From Acidobacteriota bacterium (GTDB lineage: Bacteria > Acidobacteriota > Blastocatellia > UBA7656): 64,000 nucleotides of DNA. The position numbers and the translations under genes were made by a program. Positions 33,328 to 43,025 of the stretch are shown piece by piece (positions within the stretch are counted from its first letter, which is position 1; every line of letters begins with the position of its first letter). Location of the stretch: the NCBI GenBank assembly GCA_038040445.1, contig JBBPIG010000007.1, positions 138,310-202,309 of the forward strand. Direction: 5' to 3'. Below the pieces are notes generated by a model, which worked only from the letters and a program-made list of their open reading frames with translations, did no database searches and was not told the DNA's origin.

Positions 33328-35448
33328 ATGACTGACCATTCTGCGCATACAAGTCAAACCGCGCTTGCTAGCAAAAGGCACAAGTCACGCAAGCTGTCAG
33401 GTTCCTTTCGATGGCTTCAGACGCTTGCCCTTGGTCTCGCTTGGACGCTGGCGCTTGCCCTGGCAGCGCAAGCGCAGAAGTTGGACAACGACACCGTGCT
33501 GTTACAATTGGGCGTCACGCCCGAAGGCATTCCGGTAATTGAAGAAGCCGCTTGGCTGGCGACGGGCCAGACCGCATTTCGCGACTTGGGAACCCCTGAT
33601 GGTCTCGGCGCATGGGTTCCAGCGTCGCTGATTCCAAGCGCTCAGACCGCGCCGGTAATATGGAGTATTACCGAAGGCAATGGCCTCACGACCGCCGAAG
33701 CGACGCGCGAACTCAACAACAAAATGCGCATCACCTGGATTGTTGAGTTGCCGAAACACGGGCAACTCTTTCGTCTGCGCATTCGATTGACCAATGGCGG
33801 CAAGAAGGCGCGAGCGGTGGATTGGTTTCCGGCGTGGTCGGCCAGTTGGGATGTCGCCGGCCAATCGCAATGGGCGCGCTGGTGGCGGTCTCTGGAGTAC
33901 GACCGCATTGAGCAGGCATTGGATGCCGGCAGCAACATTCGCCTGGGCAGCCGGCTGCATAGCTCGGATGATGCCGCCGGCGGCGTCAATCCTTACTGGG
34001 TCGTCGGCGGTTCGAATAGTCGCATCTATTTCGGTCTGGAGTGGTGCGGCGGTTGGAGCGCCAGACTCGATGGCCTCGACCATGGCTTCACTTTTGCTGT
34101 TGGTCTGCCGGCTGAAGAGACGCAACTAGTGCTCAACAAGGGCGAAACGATTGAAGGCCCGGCGCTGCTGGTAACCCCGATGCCGGAATCGGACGACACT
34201 AATGATCGCGCCATCTGGATGAGCCAGCGAAGCGCGCTGGGGCGCATGCTCTACAGCGGCCCCCCGCCGTCGTTTCCGCTGTCTTACAATCACTGGTATG
34301 CGGCCCGCCGGCAAGTGGACGCCAGGTTTTTGAATCAGCAAATCGCGGCGATGTCGCCTTACTCGTTTGAGGCGTTCATCATCGATGCGGGGTGGTTTGG
34401 CGACGGGCGCTGGAAGCCCGACCCGGAGAAATTCGAGTCGGGCGAGATGACCGAGATGCTCGCATCGCTCAAAGCCAATGGCATCAAACCCGGGTTGTGG
34501 TCATCGCCACAGTACGTCAGCGAGATCAACGGCCCGTCAGGGTTGGCCATAGAACAGCCGCCGGTTTTCTCCAGATTTTTTGGCGGCTTCCTCGCTGACA
34601 TGTCGGAAGACGCCTTCGCGGATTATTTGACCGGGCATGTGCAGAAGCTGCGAGACAAGTATTCCATGGACTACTGGAAATATGATCAGGCATTTTTCAC
34701 CGACCGGTCGCGCGCGGGAGAAATGAAGAACGTCGTTGGTTTTCAGAATGCGTTGCGAGCCGTGCGGCAAGCCAATCCCGATCTAACCATTGAAAATTGC
34801 CAACTCGGCGGGCGAATGATCAATGAGTTCACCTTGCTGGCAACCCAGACGACCTGGCTAAGGGATGCCGGCAACATGGGGCTGGAAGATCCGCGCGTCA
34901 ACATCCGTGTTGCGCTGAATGCGCTGGAGTTCGTCTTCCCGTGGGCGGCGCTGCGCTTCACTATCAATCTGGATCAGATGGATCAAAACGATGACGAAAT
35001 GACGCGGCTCTATTGTCGCAGCGCGATGGCCGGCAGATGGGGCATCTCCGCCGACCTATCGCAGATCGGCGAGCGCCAGCAGAACATCATCCTGACAGAG
35101 ATTCAAAACTATCGGCGGTTGAACAGGATGAAGGACTCCTCCGTCTACGATCTGCAACTACCCACCGAAAGCGCGGATGTTGCGGGCGCAACCTTCTACA
35201 GCGGGGGCCGGTCTAGTGCGGGAATTTTGCTCTACCGGTGGCAGTTGAGCGGGGCCTTCGATCAGCGGGTCGTGTTGCCGAAGCTGAAACCCTCGGCGAT
35301 GTACCACGTTGTGGACGTGGACACGGGGGTGGAAATCACCGCCAGCGGCAGTGATCTGATAAGCAACGGAGTAACCGTCTCTTTCAGCAGCGAGCGGCTA
35401 TCGGCCCTGTTATTCGTCGAGTTGGCCGCAGAATTGCCGGTGCAGTAA
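33328..35448 (+). CDS. GH36-like alpha-galactosidase, secreted
   Basis: Clan GH-D enzymes remove alpha-galactosyl units from oligosaccharides or glycans. The 706-residue product has an N-terminal basic stretch and hydrophobic signal (ALGLAWTLALALAAQAQK). A beta-sandwich domain (about 50-310) is followed by the (beta/alpha)8 catalytic domain opening with YNHWYAARRQVD and FIIDAGWFGDGRW. The nucleophile is Asp453 in DYWKYDQAFF and the acid/base is probably Asp513 in TTWLRDAGN. ENCQLGGRM stands at the usual CxxGG(G)R position. The C-terminal beta domain ends LSALLFVELA. It is a single gene without a sugar transporter nearby. Confidence 0.88.
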   Translation: MTDHSAHTSQTALASKRHKSRKLSGSFRWLQTLALGLAWTLALALAAQAQKLDNDTVLLQLGVTPEGIPVIEEAAWLATGQTAFRDLGTPDGLGAWVPASLIPSAQTAPVIWSITEGNGLTTAEATRELNNKMRITWIVELPKHGQLFRLRIRLTNGGKKARAVDWFPAWSASWDVAGQSQWARWWRSLEYDRIEQALDAGSNIRLGSRLHSSDDAAGGVNPYWVVGGSNSRIYFGLEWCGGWSARLDGLDHGFTFAVGLPAEETQLVLNKGETIEGPALLVTPMPESDDTNDRAIWMSQRSALGRMLYSGPPPSFPLSYNHWYAARRQVDARFLNQQIAAMSPYSFEAFIIDAGWFGDGRWKPDPEKFESGEMTEMLASLKANGIKPGLWSSPQYVSEINGPSGLAIEQPPVFSRFFGGFLADMSEDAFADYLTGHVQKLRDKYSMDYWKYDQAFFTDRSRAGEMKNVVGFQNALRAVRQANPDLTIENCQLGGRMINEFTLLATQTTWLRDAGNMGLEDPRVNIRVALNALEFVFPWAALRFTINLDQMDQNDDEMTRLYCRSAMAGRWGISADLSQIGERQQNIILTEIQNYRRLNRMKDSSVYDLQLPTESADVAGATFYSGGRSSAGILLYRWQLSGAFDQRVVLPKLKPSAMYHVVDVDTGVEITASGSDLISNGVTVSFSSERLSALLFVELAAELPVQ

Positions 35449-35553
35449 ACCGGGCCTATGGTCATTCTTTAAGTGTGTCAACGCGCGGGTAGCGGAAGAG
35501 CGACATTCAGATCACAACGCGTAGGATTCTGTGAAGATGCACAACGGTGGGCG

Positions 35554-36753
35554 TCAACTTCGCAGTGGCCATTCTTTGTCGATAAGCTGAACACAGAGCC
35601 GTTCCAGCCCATCTTTTCCGATGTATCGAGTTCTAAGCGCGGCCAGGCCTTCGAACTTCAGCTTTGGGCAGCTCACCCTCATCAGATCGAACTCCGCTGG
35701 GGCTGTGGTCCCCGAGATTCGGACACCCGAACGACTTACGTTCTCGGTCCTCGCCTCTTCTCTCGCGATTGACTGCATGCTCTCATCGAAGTACTCGATC
35801 TTCACGATCTCCGACCGGTCCACTCGATCGGGTCGCCTGCGTTCGTCGCCACCCCACCTCTTAGCGCGGAAAAGAGCCCAGGGTTTGTCGAGGAATCCTT
35901 TAGGCGGATGCTCGCCAAGGAATTCAACGCCAACGGCGCGCACGCCTTGCTTTGGCGGCTCCACTCTTCGAACCAGGGTATAGACGTTGTAGCTTTGCTC
36001 GGCGAAACCGTGACTGCGCAATTTTGCCGGCAACGGAAGCGTCACGAAGAGCACCGTGCCGTGCTTGACCCGCCTACGGAGGCGAAGTCTGACGCCCGTT
36101 CGGCTGACGTCGATCGTCTCGGTCATCTCGTGCCACTTACCGTTCTTTCGATCATAACCCGTAACTCGCGCTGGAACGCTTAGCTTGAATCGCTCGCATC
36201 TGCGGCGGTTGTCGTTCGCTTTAGCCTTGGACGACTCTCTGTACACCTCGCCTTGTTGAGGCATGCGGCTAATCGCCAGATCATAATTTTCCGCCGCTAC
36301 CTCCGACGAGTCGGAGCGACGCGCGCTGCCGGACTGCGAGGCTTGCGGCTGATTGAGTTGAGGCTGCTTGGGCGGACTAGCGACCGATGGTTTGTTAGCT
36401 ATCGAGAGCAAGGCGCCGTCGTATTCCTTTCTCCTGGCAAAACTAGCGAGCACGGCGAACGCTTGCGAAGCCTTGTTGAATGCGCGCTCAATTCGCGGAG
36501 CGATTTCCGCGGGCATGGTTCGGCCGATGACGTAGGGAGGGAAGAGCAGATCTAGGAGTTGTTGAAATGAGGACTTGATCTGTTCTTGTCCATCAGCGCG
36601 ATCTACCCCGAGTACCTGGTAGTAGGTTGTTGCGGAATCGATTCGACCGAGCAAGCCTTCGAGATCCAAAAAGTACGCGCTCACGCGGTCCGGCGCGAAT
36701 TCAGCCAGTGCGGGACTAAGGTCCATCTGTGTTGGTGCAATAATAGTGCTCAA
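35554..36753 (-). CDS. Degenerate J-domain protein with two PilZ domains
   Basis: The 399-residue protein combines three parts. Residues 42-115 look like a DnaJ J-domain (YYQVLGVDRADGQEQIKSSF, later FARRKEYDGAL), but the HPD motif is replaced by FPP, so it should not stimulate DnaK. A Ser/Gln-rich linker follows. PilZ domain 1 (about 183-285) has the c-di-GMP signature RRCER and DVSRTG; PilZ domain 2 (about 304-395) has RRRPDR and NVSRSG. PilZ proteins bind cyclic di-GMP to control motility, secretion or polysaccharide. No cyclase is adjacent. Divergent from the secreted protein gene at 37160. Confidence 0.85.
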   Translation of the reverse strand: MSTIIAPTQMDLSPALAEFAPDRVSAYFLDLEGLLGRIDSATTYYQVLGVDRADGQEQIKSSFQQLLDLLFPPYVIGRTMPAEIAPRIERAFNKASQAFAVLASFARRKEYDGALLSIANKPSVASPPKQPQLNQPQASQSGSARRSDSSEVAAENYDLAISRMPQQGEVYRESSKAKANDNRRRCERFKLSVPARVTGYDRKNGKWHEMTETIDVSRTGVRLRLRRRVKHGTVLFVTLPLPAKLRSHGFAEQSYNVYTLVRRVEPPKQGVRAVGVEFLGEHPPKGFLDKPWALFRAKRWGGDERRRPDRVDRSEIVKIEYFDESMQSIAREEARTENVSRSGVRISGTTAPAEFDLMRVSCPKLKFEGLAALRTRYIGKDGLERLCVQLIDKEWPLRS

Positions 36754-37159
36754 GGCTTCACCTCGAACGGGCGGCGTTTATTCCATTTGTGGCGTCGTCG
36801 TCCGAAGGGGCTTCCAATCAAATGGTTCCCGAGTCGAGCCCATTATGATCGGCTGAACTTGTTTGTCAACAATGTTGTTCTTTCGGGTTTTGTTGGCCTA
36901 CCCGCGTGGGGCACGCCATCGCCCGACTGATCAAAATCTGAACTGTGTTTATGATGTTCGCACGTTCGACATCCTGTTCTAAGAGGAGAGAAATGACTAG
37001 CCGGCGCCTCTCAAACCGAGTCGGGTGATTAGAAGCGCGGCGCAATGCATGGTCAACTAAGAGAATTTCGACCGCTCAAGCAAAAAAAGAGTACAATTGC
37101 TGTGCTCAATCTGACATCGAAGCTGGATGCTTTCCTCTCACGCCCGCGGAGGATCACAG
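36754..37159. other. Divergent intergenic region, no gene recognised
   Basis: About 400 bases between the PilZ gene and the carboxypeptidase-regulatory gene must carry both promoters. CAACAATGTTG (near 36869) is a small perfect palindrome in an AT-rich patch. A run of seven A at about 37082 precedes the right-hand gene by 70 bases. I could not choose firm -10/-35 boxes. Confidence 0.4.
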
Positions 37160-38845
37160 ATGTACTCACTCGAGCGAAGGACAGTTCTGGCAGCGACGAT
37201 GATCGTTACCATAGTAGCGACGGCTCATTCTTGGACGCCCGTCCAATCCAGTCAAACTACGGAGGCAACGTGTTCAATCTCGGGCCGGGTGATGATCGCG
37301 GACCTACCCGCGCGCGGCGTAACAGTTTTGCTGCTGCCGGCAGAAAACCGACCAAGCGAGAAACCGCTTGCCAAGGCGATCACCGATCAAGACGGCCGCT
37401 TTCAACTGACGGGTGTGCCTGCCGGTCAGCATCTACTCCAGGCCTTCGCCCCCGCGCTGGTAGCTCGAGGCGACAACATGATCGGCGGTTCGGGGAAGCT
37501 CATCCATATAACCGCCGGTGAGTCTATCGAAGGCATCGACATTGCTCTGACTCGCGGCGCGGTGATTACCGGACGAGTGACCGATGCCGATGGCCAACCT
37601 CTCATTCAGGAAAATGTTCGGCTGTTCGCCGTATCCGAACAAGGCAGGAAAGAATCGATCCATTTGCCTAACGCTTCCTTTGCTACTTATGCTACGGACG
37701 ACCGCGGGGTGTATCGAGTATTTGGTTTGCCGCCGGGCCGATACATCGTCTGCGTAGGTATGGATACTGGCGCGCCGACCAGCAGGATGGCTTCAGGGAA
37801 TACATATTATCCGGCCACCTATCATCCTGACGTAGCCGATGAGGCGAAGGCTACCGTGGTTGAAGTGTCGGCCGGGAGTGAAGCTACCGGCGTGGACATA
37901 GTGCTCGGGCGCGCTTCGAAGGCTTACTCGGCATCGGGCCGAATAGTCGACGCGAATACCGGCAAGCCAATAGTAGCTATGCAGTACGGCTCCGCTTCAC
38001 TAGATTCTGGCGGGCGCCAGGTTTTTGCAACGAGCTCCGGGGCTTCAACCTCCGGAGCGAGAGGAGAGTTCCGGATCGACGGGCTGGCGCCCGGGCAGTA
38101 TTCCGCTTACGCAGTTCCAATCCCCGATAGTGAGATGTACAGCGACACAGCTCCATTCACGGTCAACGACAGTGATGTCGCCGGGCTTGAGATCAAGGTT
38201 CGTCGCGGGTCAACCATAATCGGCTCGGTGATCATCGAAGGGGCCGAAGGTCAGCGAGGAGCGCCTCCCCTTTCTGAAGTGCGAGTGGGCATTTCCTCTG
38301 GCTTAGTGAACGCAGCTCCCCGGAATCGTTTACTGAGCATCGCTGCCGACGGTAGCTTTCGCGTGACGGGGCTACCGCGGGGGGTCGCGAACTTTCATGT
38401 TTTTACCTATCCCTCCAATACAGGGCTAACGCTCGTCCGCGTGGAGCGCGACGGAGTGGAGCAGAAGAATGGTGTCGAAATCGGCGTAGCAGGGGAGATT
38501 TCGGGAGTCAGAGTTGTGTTTGCTTACGGGAGCGGGACGATACGCGGGCAGGTGCAGATGGAAAGCGGTGAGATCCCAGCCGGCGCAATGATGTTCCTCT
38601 CCATTCGACGAATCGGAGCTGCTCAGAATCAAGGGAGGAGACCGCCATATCCCGATTCGCGCGGCAGGTTCGCGATCGACGGACTTCTGCCCGGCGAGTA
38701 CGAACTCTCGCTCACCGTTCAAGTCAGACAAGTCGCCGGTAGTCCTCAAATAGGCCCGAAGTCAGTGAAGAAGACGGTCACGGTCACAAACGGAGCAGAA
38801 ACGCAGGTCACGATGGTCGTGGACTTGAACGAAAAGAATCAATAG
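37160..38845 (+). CDS. Secreted protein with carboxypeptidase-regulatory-like domains (copy 1)
   Basis: From ATG 37160, with GGAGG 7 bases upstream, the product has 561 residues and an N-terminal hydrophobic signal (VLAATMIVTIVATAHS). The rest is made of repeated beta-sandwich units of the carboxypeptidase D regulatory/SpaA-prealbumin type. Each shows patterns such as ISGRVMIADLPARGVTVLLL, DQDGRFQLTGVPAGQH, ITGRVTDADGQPL and DDRGVYRVFGLPPGRYIV. No enzyme domain is fused. Such proteins are probably surface or periplasmic binding or structural modules. It is 28 bases upstream of a paralogue of the same size. Confidence 0.88.
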   Translation: MYSLERRTVLAATMIVTIVATAHSWTPVQSSQTTEATCSISGRVMIADLPARGVTVLLLPAENRPSEKPLAKAITDQDGRFQLTGVPAGQHLLQAFAPALVARGDNMIGGSGKLIHITAGESIEGIDIALTRGAVITGRVTDADGQPLIQENVRLFAVSEQGRKESIHLPNASFATYATDDRGVYRVFGLPPGRYIVCVGMDTGAPTSRMASGNTYYPATYHPDVADEAKATVVEVSAGSEATGVDIVLGRASKAYSASGRIVDANTGKPIVAMQYGSASLDSGGRQVFATSSGASTSGARGEFRIDGLAPGQYSAYAVPIPDSEMYSDTAPFTVNDSDVAGLEIKVRRGSTIIGSVIIEGAEGQRGAPPLSEVRVGISSGLVNAAPRNRLLSIAADGSFRVTGLPRGVANFHVFTYPSNTGLTLVRVERDGVEQKNGVEIGVAGEISGVRVVFAYGSGTIRGQVQMESGEIPAGAMMFLSIRRIGAAQNQGRRPPYPDSRGRFAIDGLLPGEYELSLTVQVRQVAGSPQIGPKSVKKTVTVTNGAETQVTMVVDLNEKNQ

Positions 38846-38873
38846 CCTGGGCGTTCGGTTTCAAGGAATTGAA

Positions 38874-40640
38874 TTGAAACACAAACTCCTCTTTGTAACG
38901 GTTTTGCTTCTCATGGCCTCAGCAGGGTTAGGGGTGAATAGTCTGGGCCAGACCGCCAACCAAACGCCCACGCAAAAGACTAATGAGCGAAGCGCAGGCT
39001 CGATCACCGGACGCGTAGTCAATGAGAGCGGCCGCCCCATGCCCAACGCAAAAGTCTCGGTCTACGGCATGGGTAGACAGACAGTCCGCCGAACAGTCAT
39101 CACAGACGAAGCCGGCAAGTACGTGGCTGATGCTCTTCCTCGCGGCTCATACGCGGTCGTGGCGCAGGCCAACGGATACGTTTTGTCTCGAGACCCGCGC
39201 GATCCGTTTCACTACAGACCGGGCGACACTGTGAATCTTACTTTGAAGAAGGGCGCTGTGATCACCGGGGCGGTGACGAACTCGGATGGCGAGCCGGTGG
39301 TGGGCGTGCCGATAAGCGTGATTCTCGTTCGTGACGGGCAAGGCCGCCCCATCGGCGCTACCTTTGGCCAGGCGAGATTCACTGACGACCGCGGGGTCTA
39401 CAGATTTTTTAGCTTGCCCGCCGGCACGTACATAGTTGCCGCGGCCCTGAGGACCGCAGGCTCGTTGATGCAGACCCCATACGGCGACGACGCTCCAACC
39501 TACTATCCTTCTTCAACGCGAGACACGGCAGCCGAGGTTTCGCTTCATGACGGTGCTGAAGCGACGGGCATCGACATCCGCTATCGCGGAGAGCGAGGCT
39601 ACGCGGTGAGCGGTACGATTGCCGACGCATCTTTTACGAACTCGTTAGTAGCCCCTGTTATTGTGCTGTTGATCCGCGCCTCGAACGATATGCTGGAAGC
39701 GCAAGCCTTCGTTCAGCCGCGAGCCGGCGAGCGAGCGTTCGCCTTCTACGGCGTGCCTGATGGCGACTATTACCTGAGCGCGCGCCGGGGTTCTTCCGAG
39801 AGCGATGACGGAGCCATCTCGAAGCGCGTTCCAGTGAAGTTGAGGGGCCGTGATGTCACCGGGGTTGGAATCAGCCTCGTGCCTCTTGGCTCAATTGCCG
39901 GGCGCATGACCCTCGACGTGACTACCCGGAACCTCAAGTGCGAAACGACGCCGGCGCCTGCGATTGAAGAGACTCTCATCACTGTACAGACAGACGAGAC
40001 GGATAGCTCGGACCCTTCTTCCCGCTTCGCGTCCGGAATGAACGCGCCGGACAGCAAGGGCGACTTCCTATTCCAGGGGCTTCGAGCCGGGCGTTATTTG
40101 CTCGACACCAGGCGGTTGCTGGACGAAGCGTGGTACGTGCGGGCGTTCACCGTTCCAGGACCGACTAACACGCCGCTGGATGCCAGTCGCAGCGGGATTT
40201 CCGTGAGGCCAGGTCAACGGATCAATGGGATCAGAGTTGTGCTTGGCGAAGGCGCCGCTTCGCTTCGCGGACGAGTGGCCGCCGGCAAGGAAGGCGCCTC
40301 GCTGCCTGATCGTCTGCGCGTTTATCTGCTGCCGGCCGAGCCAGATTCCGCCGGCGATATATTGCGCTTTTTCGATGCAGAGCTTCAGAGCGACGGCTCG
40401 TTCAAGCTCACGAATCTCGCGCCTGGCCGTTACCTTGTAGTCGCTCGCCAGCGTTCAGAGGAAGAAGCAAAGCAGAGGTCGCCTCGCCCGCTGGCCTGGA
40501 ACGCGACAGAAAGGGCCAACCTGCGCCGCCTTGCGGAAGTCTCGAACACGACCTTGGAATTAAAGCCCTGTCAGCGCGTCTCGGACTACGAGCTTCGCTA
40601 TTCGCCGCCGAAAGAAGCGCCAAGAGATAAGCGGCCTTAG
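38874..40640 (+). CDS. Secreted protein with carboxypeptidase-regulatory-like domains (copy 2)
   Basis: The 588-residue product starts at TTG 38874 with AAGGA a few bases upstream and has a signal peptide (KHKLLFVTVLLLMASAGLG). Like its neighbour it is built of beta-sandwich units: GSITGRVVNESGRPMPNAKV, DEAGKYVADALPRGSYAVVA, VITGAVTNSDGEPVVGVPI and DDRGVYRFFSLPAGTYIVAA. The order of units and the TYYPSSTRDTAAEVSL segment match copy 1 (TYYPATYHPDVADEAKATV), so they arose by tandem duplication followed by divergence. The last unit ends in a Cys-containing tail (LELKPCQRVSDYELRY). Role unknown. Confidence 0.88.
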   Translation: MKHKLLFVTVLLLMASAGLGVNSLGQTANQTPTQKTNERSAGSITGRVVNESGRPMPNAKVSVYGMGRQTVRRTVITDEAGKYVADALPRGSYAVVAQANGYVLSRDPRDPFHYRPGDTVNLTLKKGAVITGAVTNSDGEPVVGVPISVILVRDGQGRPIGATFGQARFTDDRGVYRFFSLPAGTYIVAAALRTAGSLMQTPYGDDAPTYYPSSTRDTAAEVSLHDGAEATGIDIRYRGERGYAVSGTIADASFTNSLVAPVIVLLIRASNDMLEAQAFVQPRAGERAFAFYGVPDGDYYLSARRGSSESDDGAISKRVPVKLRGRDVTGVGISLVPLGSIAGRMTLDVTTRNLKCETTPAPAIEETLITVQTDETDSSDPSSRFASGMNAPDSKGDFLFQGLRAGRYLLDTRRLLDEAWYVRAFTVPGPTNTPLDASRSGISVRPGQRINGIRVVLGEGAASLRGRVAAGKEGASLPDRLRVYLLPAEPDSAGDILRFFDAELQSDGSFKLTNLAPGRYLVVARQRSEEEAKQRSPRPLAWNATERANLRRLAEVSNTTLELKPCQRVSDYELRYSPPKEAPRDKRP

Positions 40641-40819
40641 ATCGCTCGCAAATCGCGCCTTCTACATTTCCGGTCCGGCTTGGAGTGGCGATACTCAACA
40701 GCGACAAAGCCAACGGGACACTTCAAGATTCAGGGTTCGTTGCTGCCGCTTGCCGATGTAGGCGCTGGCAGATAACATTCCGGTAGTGCCAAGCAAACCT
40801 CGTCGAAAGGAATACTCAA

Positions 40820-41344
40820 ATGAATTTCAAGAAGCTCGTTCTCTGTGCAGCAATGATCTGCGCATTCGCCGCCATTGCAGTTGCTCAAGGCAACCGCGGC
40901 AAGGCTGAAGCCACTATCAAAGGAAAGCTGATCACGATCGACTACGGCCGGCCGCCAATCGGGAAGCACAGCGTTTCCGAACTCCCTGTCGGAGGCGTAT
41001 GGCGAATAGGCATGAATGCAGCTACGCGGATCGAGACGGCGGGCGACCTCGGGGTCGGAGCTGAAACGGTCAAAGCCGGGACGTACACTCTCTGGATCAA
41101 GCGAACCGGAGACAGTAGCTGGGTGCTTGCGTTTCATCCGAAAACGGAAGGCGCACCCGGCAAGCCTCTATGGGGCGCACCTCCTCAAACCGCCGGCTTC
41201 ATCGCCGAGACGCCTCTCAAGCTCGAAAAGGCAAAAGACTCCGTCGATCAAGTGACGATCACGCTCGCAGACGCCAAGGGTAAAGCAGCGTTCAAAGTTC
41301 AATGGGGAACCGACGTCCTGACTGGCTCGTTCGACGTGAAGTGA
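40820..41344 (+). CDS. DUF2911-family secreted protein
   Basis: The 174-residue product has a clean signal peptide (KKLVLCAAMICAFAAIAVAQ). The DUF2911 pattern follows: ITIDYGRPPIGK, VWRIGMNAATRIE, then a strand GAETVKAGTYTLWIKR and the end VTITLADAKGKAAFKVQWGTD. AAAGGA lies 8 bases before the ATG. The family is widespread in Bacteroidota and Acidobacteriota and its role is not known. It is followed by a strong bidirectional hairpin terminator shared with the convergent cytochrome gene. Confidence 0.9.
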   Translation: MNFKKLVLCAAMICAFAAIAVAQGNRGKAEATIKGKLITIDYGRPPIGKHSVSELPVGGVWRIGMNAATRIETAGDLGVGAETVKAGTYTLWIKRTGDSSWVLAFHPKTEGAPGKPLWGAPPQTAGFIAETPLKLEKAKDSVDQVTITLADAKGKAAFKVQWGTDVLTGSFDVK

Positions 41345-41380
41345 GATGCGCATATCGAACTGACCGTCGCATTAGACGAA

Positions 41381-41409
41381 GAAGGGCTGCTCTCTACGAG
41401 CAGCCCTTC
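41381..41409. terminator. Bidirectional hairpin terminator
   Basis: GAAGGGCTGCTC (41381-41392) pairs perfectly with GAGCAGCCCTTC (41398-41409) around a 5-base loop TCTAC. It lies between convergent genes (DUF2911 on plus, cytochrome c on minus). The T-tract is weak on both sides. Confidence 0.75.
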
Positions 41410-41439
41410 CTGCTTGAGAACACTCAACCGATCAGAGGC

Positions 41440-42708
41440 TTACCTCTGAGACCCGGTTGCCGCGCGCTCTCCACCGGCCTTCTGACTGTCCACGGTGAAA
41501 TCGAAGAACGCATTCATCATCTCGTCCCATGTCTGCTCGCCGAATCTGACCTCCTTCGTCGGATCCGGATTGCGCGGGTTCTTGGCCGAGTTGTCGTAAT
41601 GCGCGACCGCTTCGATGCGAGTACCTTTCGGTACTGCGAGCGGCTTTATCGGATAGTAGTAGACCTGCCAGTTGAAATTGTATCGCGGAACGGAGAGCAG
41701 AATCTCTGAGCGTCCATCGGGATAGATCGCGCGATAGGTGATGTCTTTCCCGCGCAGATGCATGTGAGGCATCAGGCTGATTATGTGCGAGTCCTGCTCG
41801 AACTCGTAGACGGATTTCACTTCGTAGTTCTGAGCGCCCGCCGGAATCACAAACTTGATATCGAACGCTGCTTTTGTGTTTACGATCTTGTCGACCGGAC
41901 CTTTCGCGAAGATCAGTCCCACCGTCGAGCGGTCCTTCGCTTCTTTTCCGTTTGGCGTGTAGTGCATCTGAAAGATCAGTTGTGAACCCGCTTTGATCAG
42001 CTTGGCCTGTCCGGGCTTGGCAACAAAAGGAGTCTGCCCCGGCGAGAGCGCGCCGAGAATTCCGTCACCGATGTTGAACTTGCGCGCCTGTCCGCGCTGA
42101 CGCGCTTGCTCTCCAGGTTCGCGCACATACATCACGATGTGATGCACCACCGAGAGATTGCCGGCGCGCGCTTCGAGAGCTTGAATGTAGCGATCCTCTT
42201 TGAAGTTTGTCGGCACGCTGAAGTACTGATAAGGCACCGAGCCCTCGGCCGGCACGGTGAATTCCGCAGGCATCTGAAAGACGAGGTCAGGTTCACCGAT
42301 CTGCCATCCGCTGGCAAGCTTGGGAAGCGTCGGCAAGTCCTTCGGATTCCCTTCGCTGGCGCCCTGGTCAATCCACGCGACGACCGTGTCGATCTCCTTC
42401 TGATTGAGCCGCCGGTCGTTCTCCCATTTGCCGTATTGGGAGTCAAGATGCCAGGGCGGCATCTCACGCGTAGCGATCTTCTCGCGGATCGACTTGGCCC
42501 AGGGTCTGACCTCTTTATAAGTCAGCAGCGACATTGGCGCGATCTCACCGGGCCTGTGACAGCCGATGCAGTTCTTGTAGAAGATTGGAGCGATGTTTTT
42601 GGAGAAGGTCAACGACGCCTTGCTGTCACCGCTCACGGTATTCGACCCAACCAGAGCAATGATGAAGCAAAACGCGGACGCGAGCACAACCAGACCAGCC
42701 TTTTTCAT
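41440..42708 (-). CDS. Cytochrome c fused to a PHM-like copper monooxygenase domain
   Basis: Starting at ATG 42708 the product has 422 residues and a signal peptide (KKAGLVVLASAFCFIIALVG). A single heme-c motif CIGCH (about residues 46-50) with axial-type Met in APMSLLT follows, and a planctomycete/acidobacterial cytochrome c fold extends to about residue 110. The rest resembles the copper type II ascorbate-dependent monooxygenase (peptidylglycine hydroxylating) fold, with His-rich motifs VVHHIVMYV, LIFQMHYTP and LMPHMHLRGKD. A periplasmic redox enzyme is likely; the substrate is unknown. It converges on the DUF2911 gene. Confidence 0.85.
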   Translation of the reverse strand: MKKAGLVVLASAFCFIIALVGSNTVSGDSKASLTFSKNIAPIFYKNCIGCHRPGEIAPMSLLTYKEVRPWAKSIREKIATREMPPWHLDSQYGKWENDRRLNQKEIDTVVAWIDQGASEGNPKDLPTLPKLASGWQIGEPDLVFQMPAEFTVPAEGSVPYQYFSVPTNFKEDRYIQALEARAGNLSVVHHIVMYVREPGEQARQRGQARKFNIGDGILGALSPGQTPFVAKPGQAKLIKAGSQLIFQMHYTPNGKEAKDRSTVGLIFAKGPVDKIVNTKAAFDIKFVIPAGAQNYEVKSVYEFEQDSHIISLMPHMHLRGKDITYRAIYPDGRSEILLSVPRYNFNWQVYYYPIKPLAVPKGTRIEAVAHYDNSAKNPRNPDPTKEVRFGEQTWDEMMNAFFDFTVDSQKAGGERAATGSQR

Positions 42709-43025
42709 GTGCGACCCCACGAGTTTTCTTTATGCGCGGTCTTGAGTCCGCGGACTAGGATTCTTGCGACTCAATTAGGTTCCACTGGCGCAACAGATTC
42801 TATGAGTACGCCTCCTCGAAGTCAATGGGTCAACGGGGGTACCGGATGAACTCCTGTTCCGGGTGAGCAAATCGGGCAACAGCCACACGATATGGAGCGG
42901 CGCGAGAAGCGTCCCGTTTACTTTTTGCGCTTTTCTCACAAAGAAGCGGAGAGGCTGCTGTGTCGTTGGCTGGAACGCGAGTTGCCGCGATCATCGGTGC
43001 ATCTTATCAATCAGGAGGAAGCATA
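42709..43025. other. Divergent gap, no gene recognised
   Basis: About 315 bases between the cytochrome gene and the glycine-zipper gene. A plus-strand frame is open from 42960 but the signal peptide and AGGAGG of the downstream gene place its start at 43026. No clear promoter or repeat was found. Confidence 0.4.
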
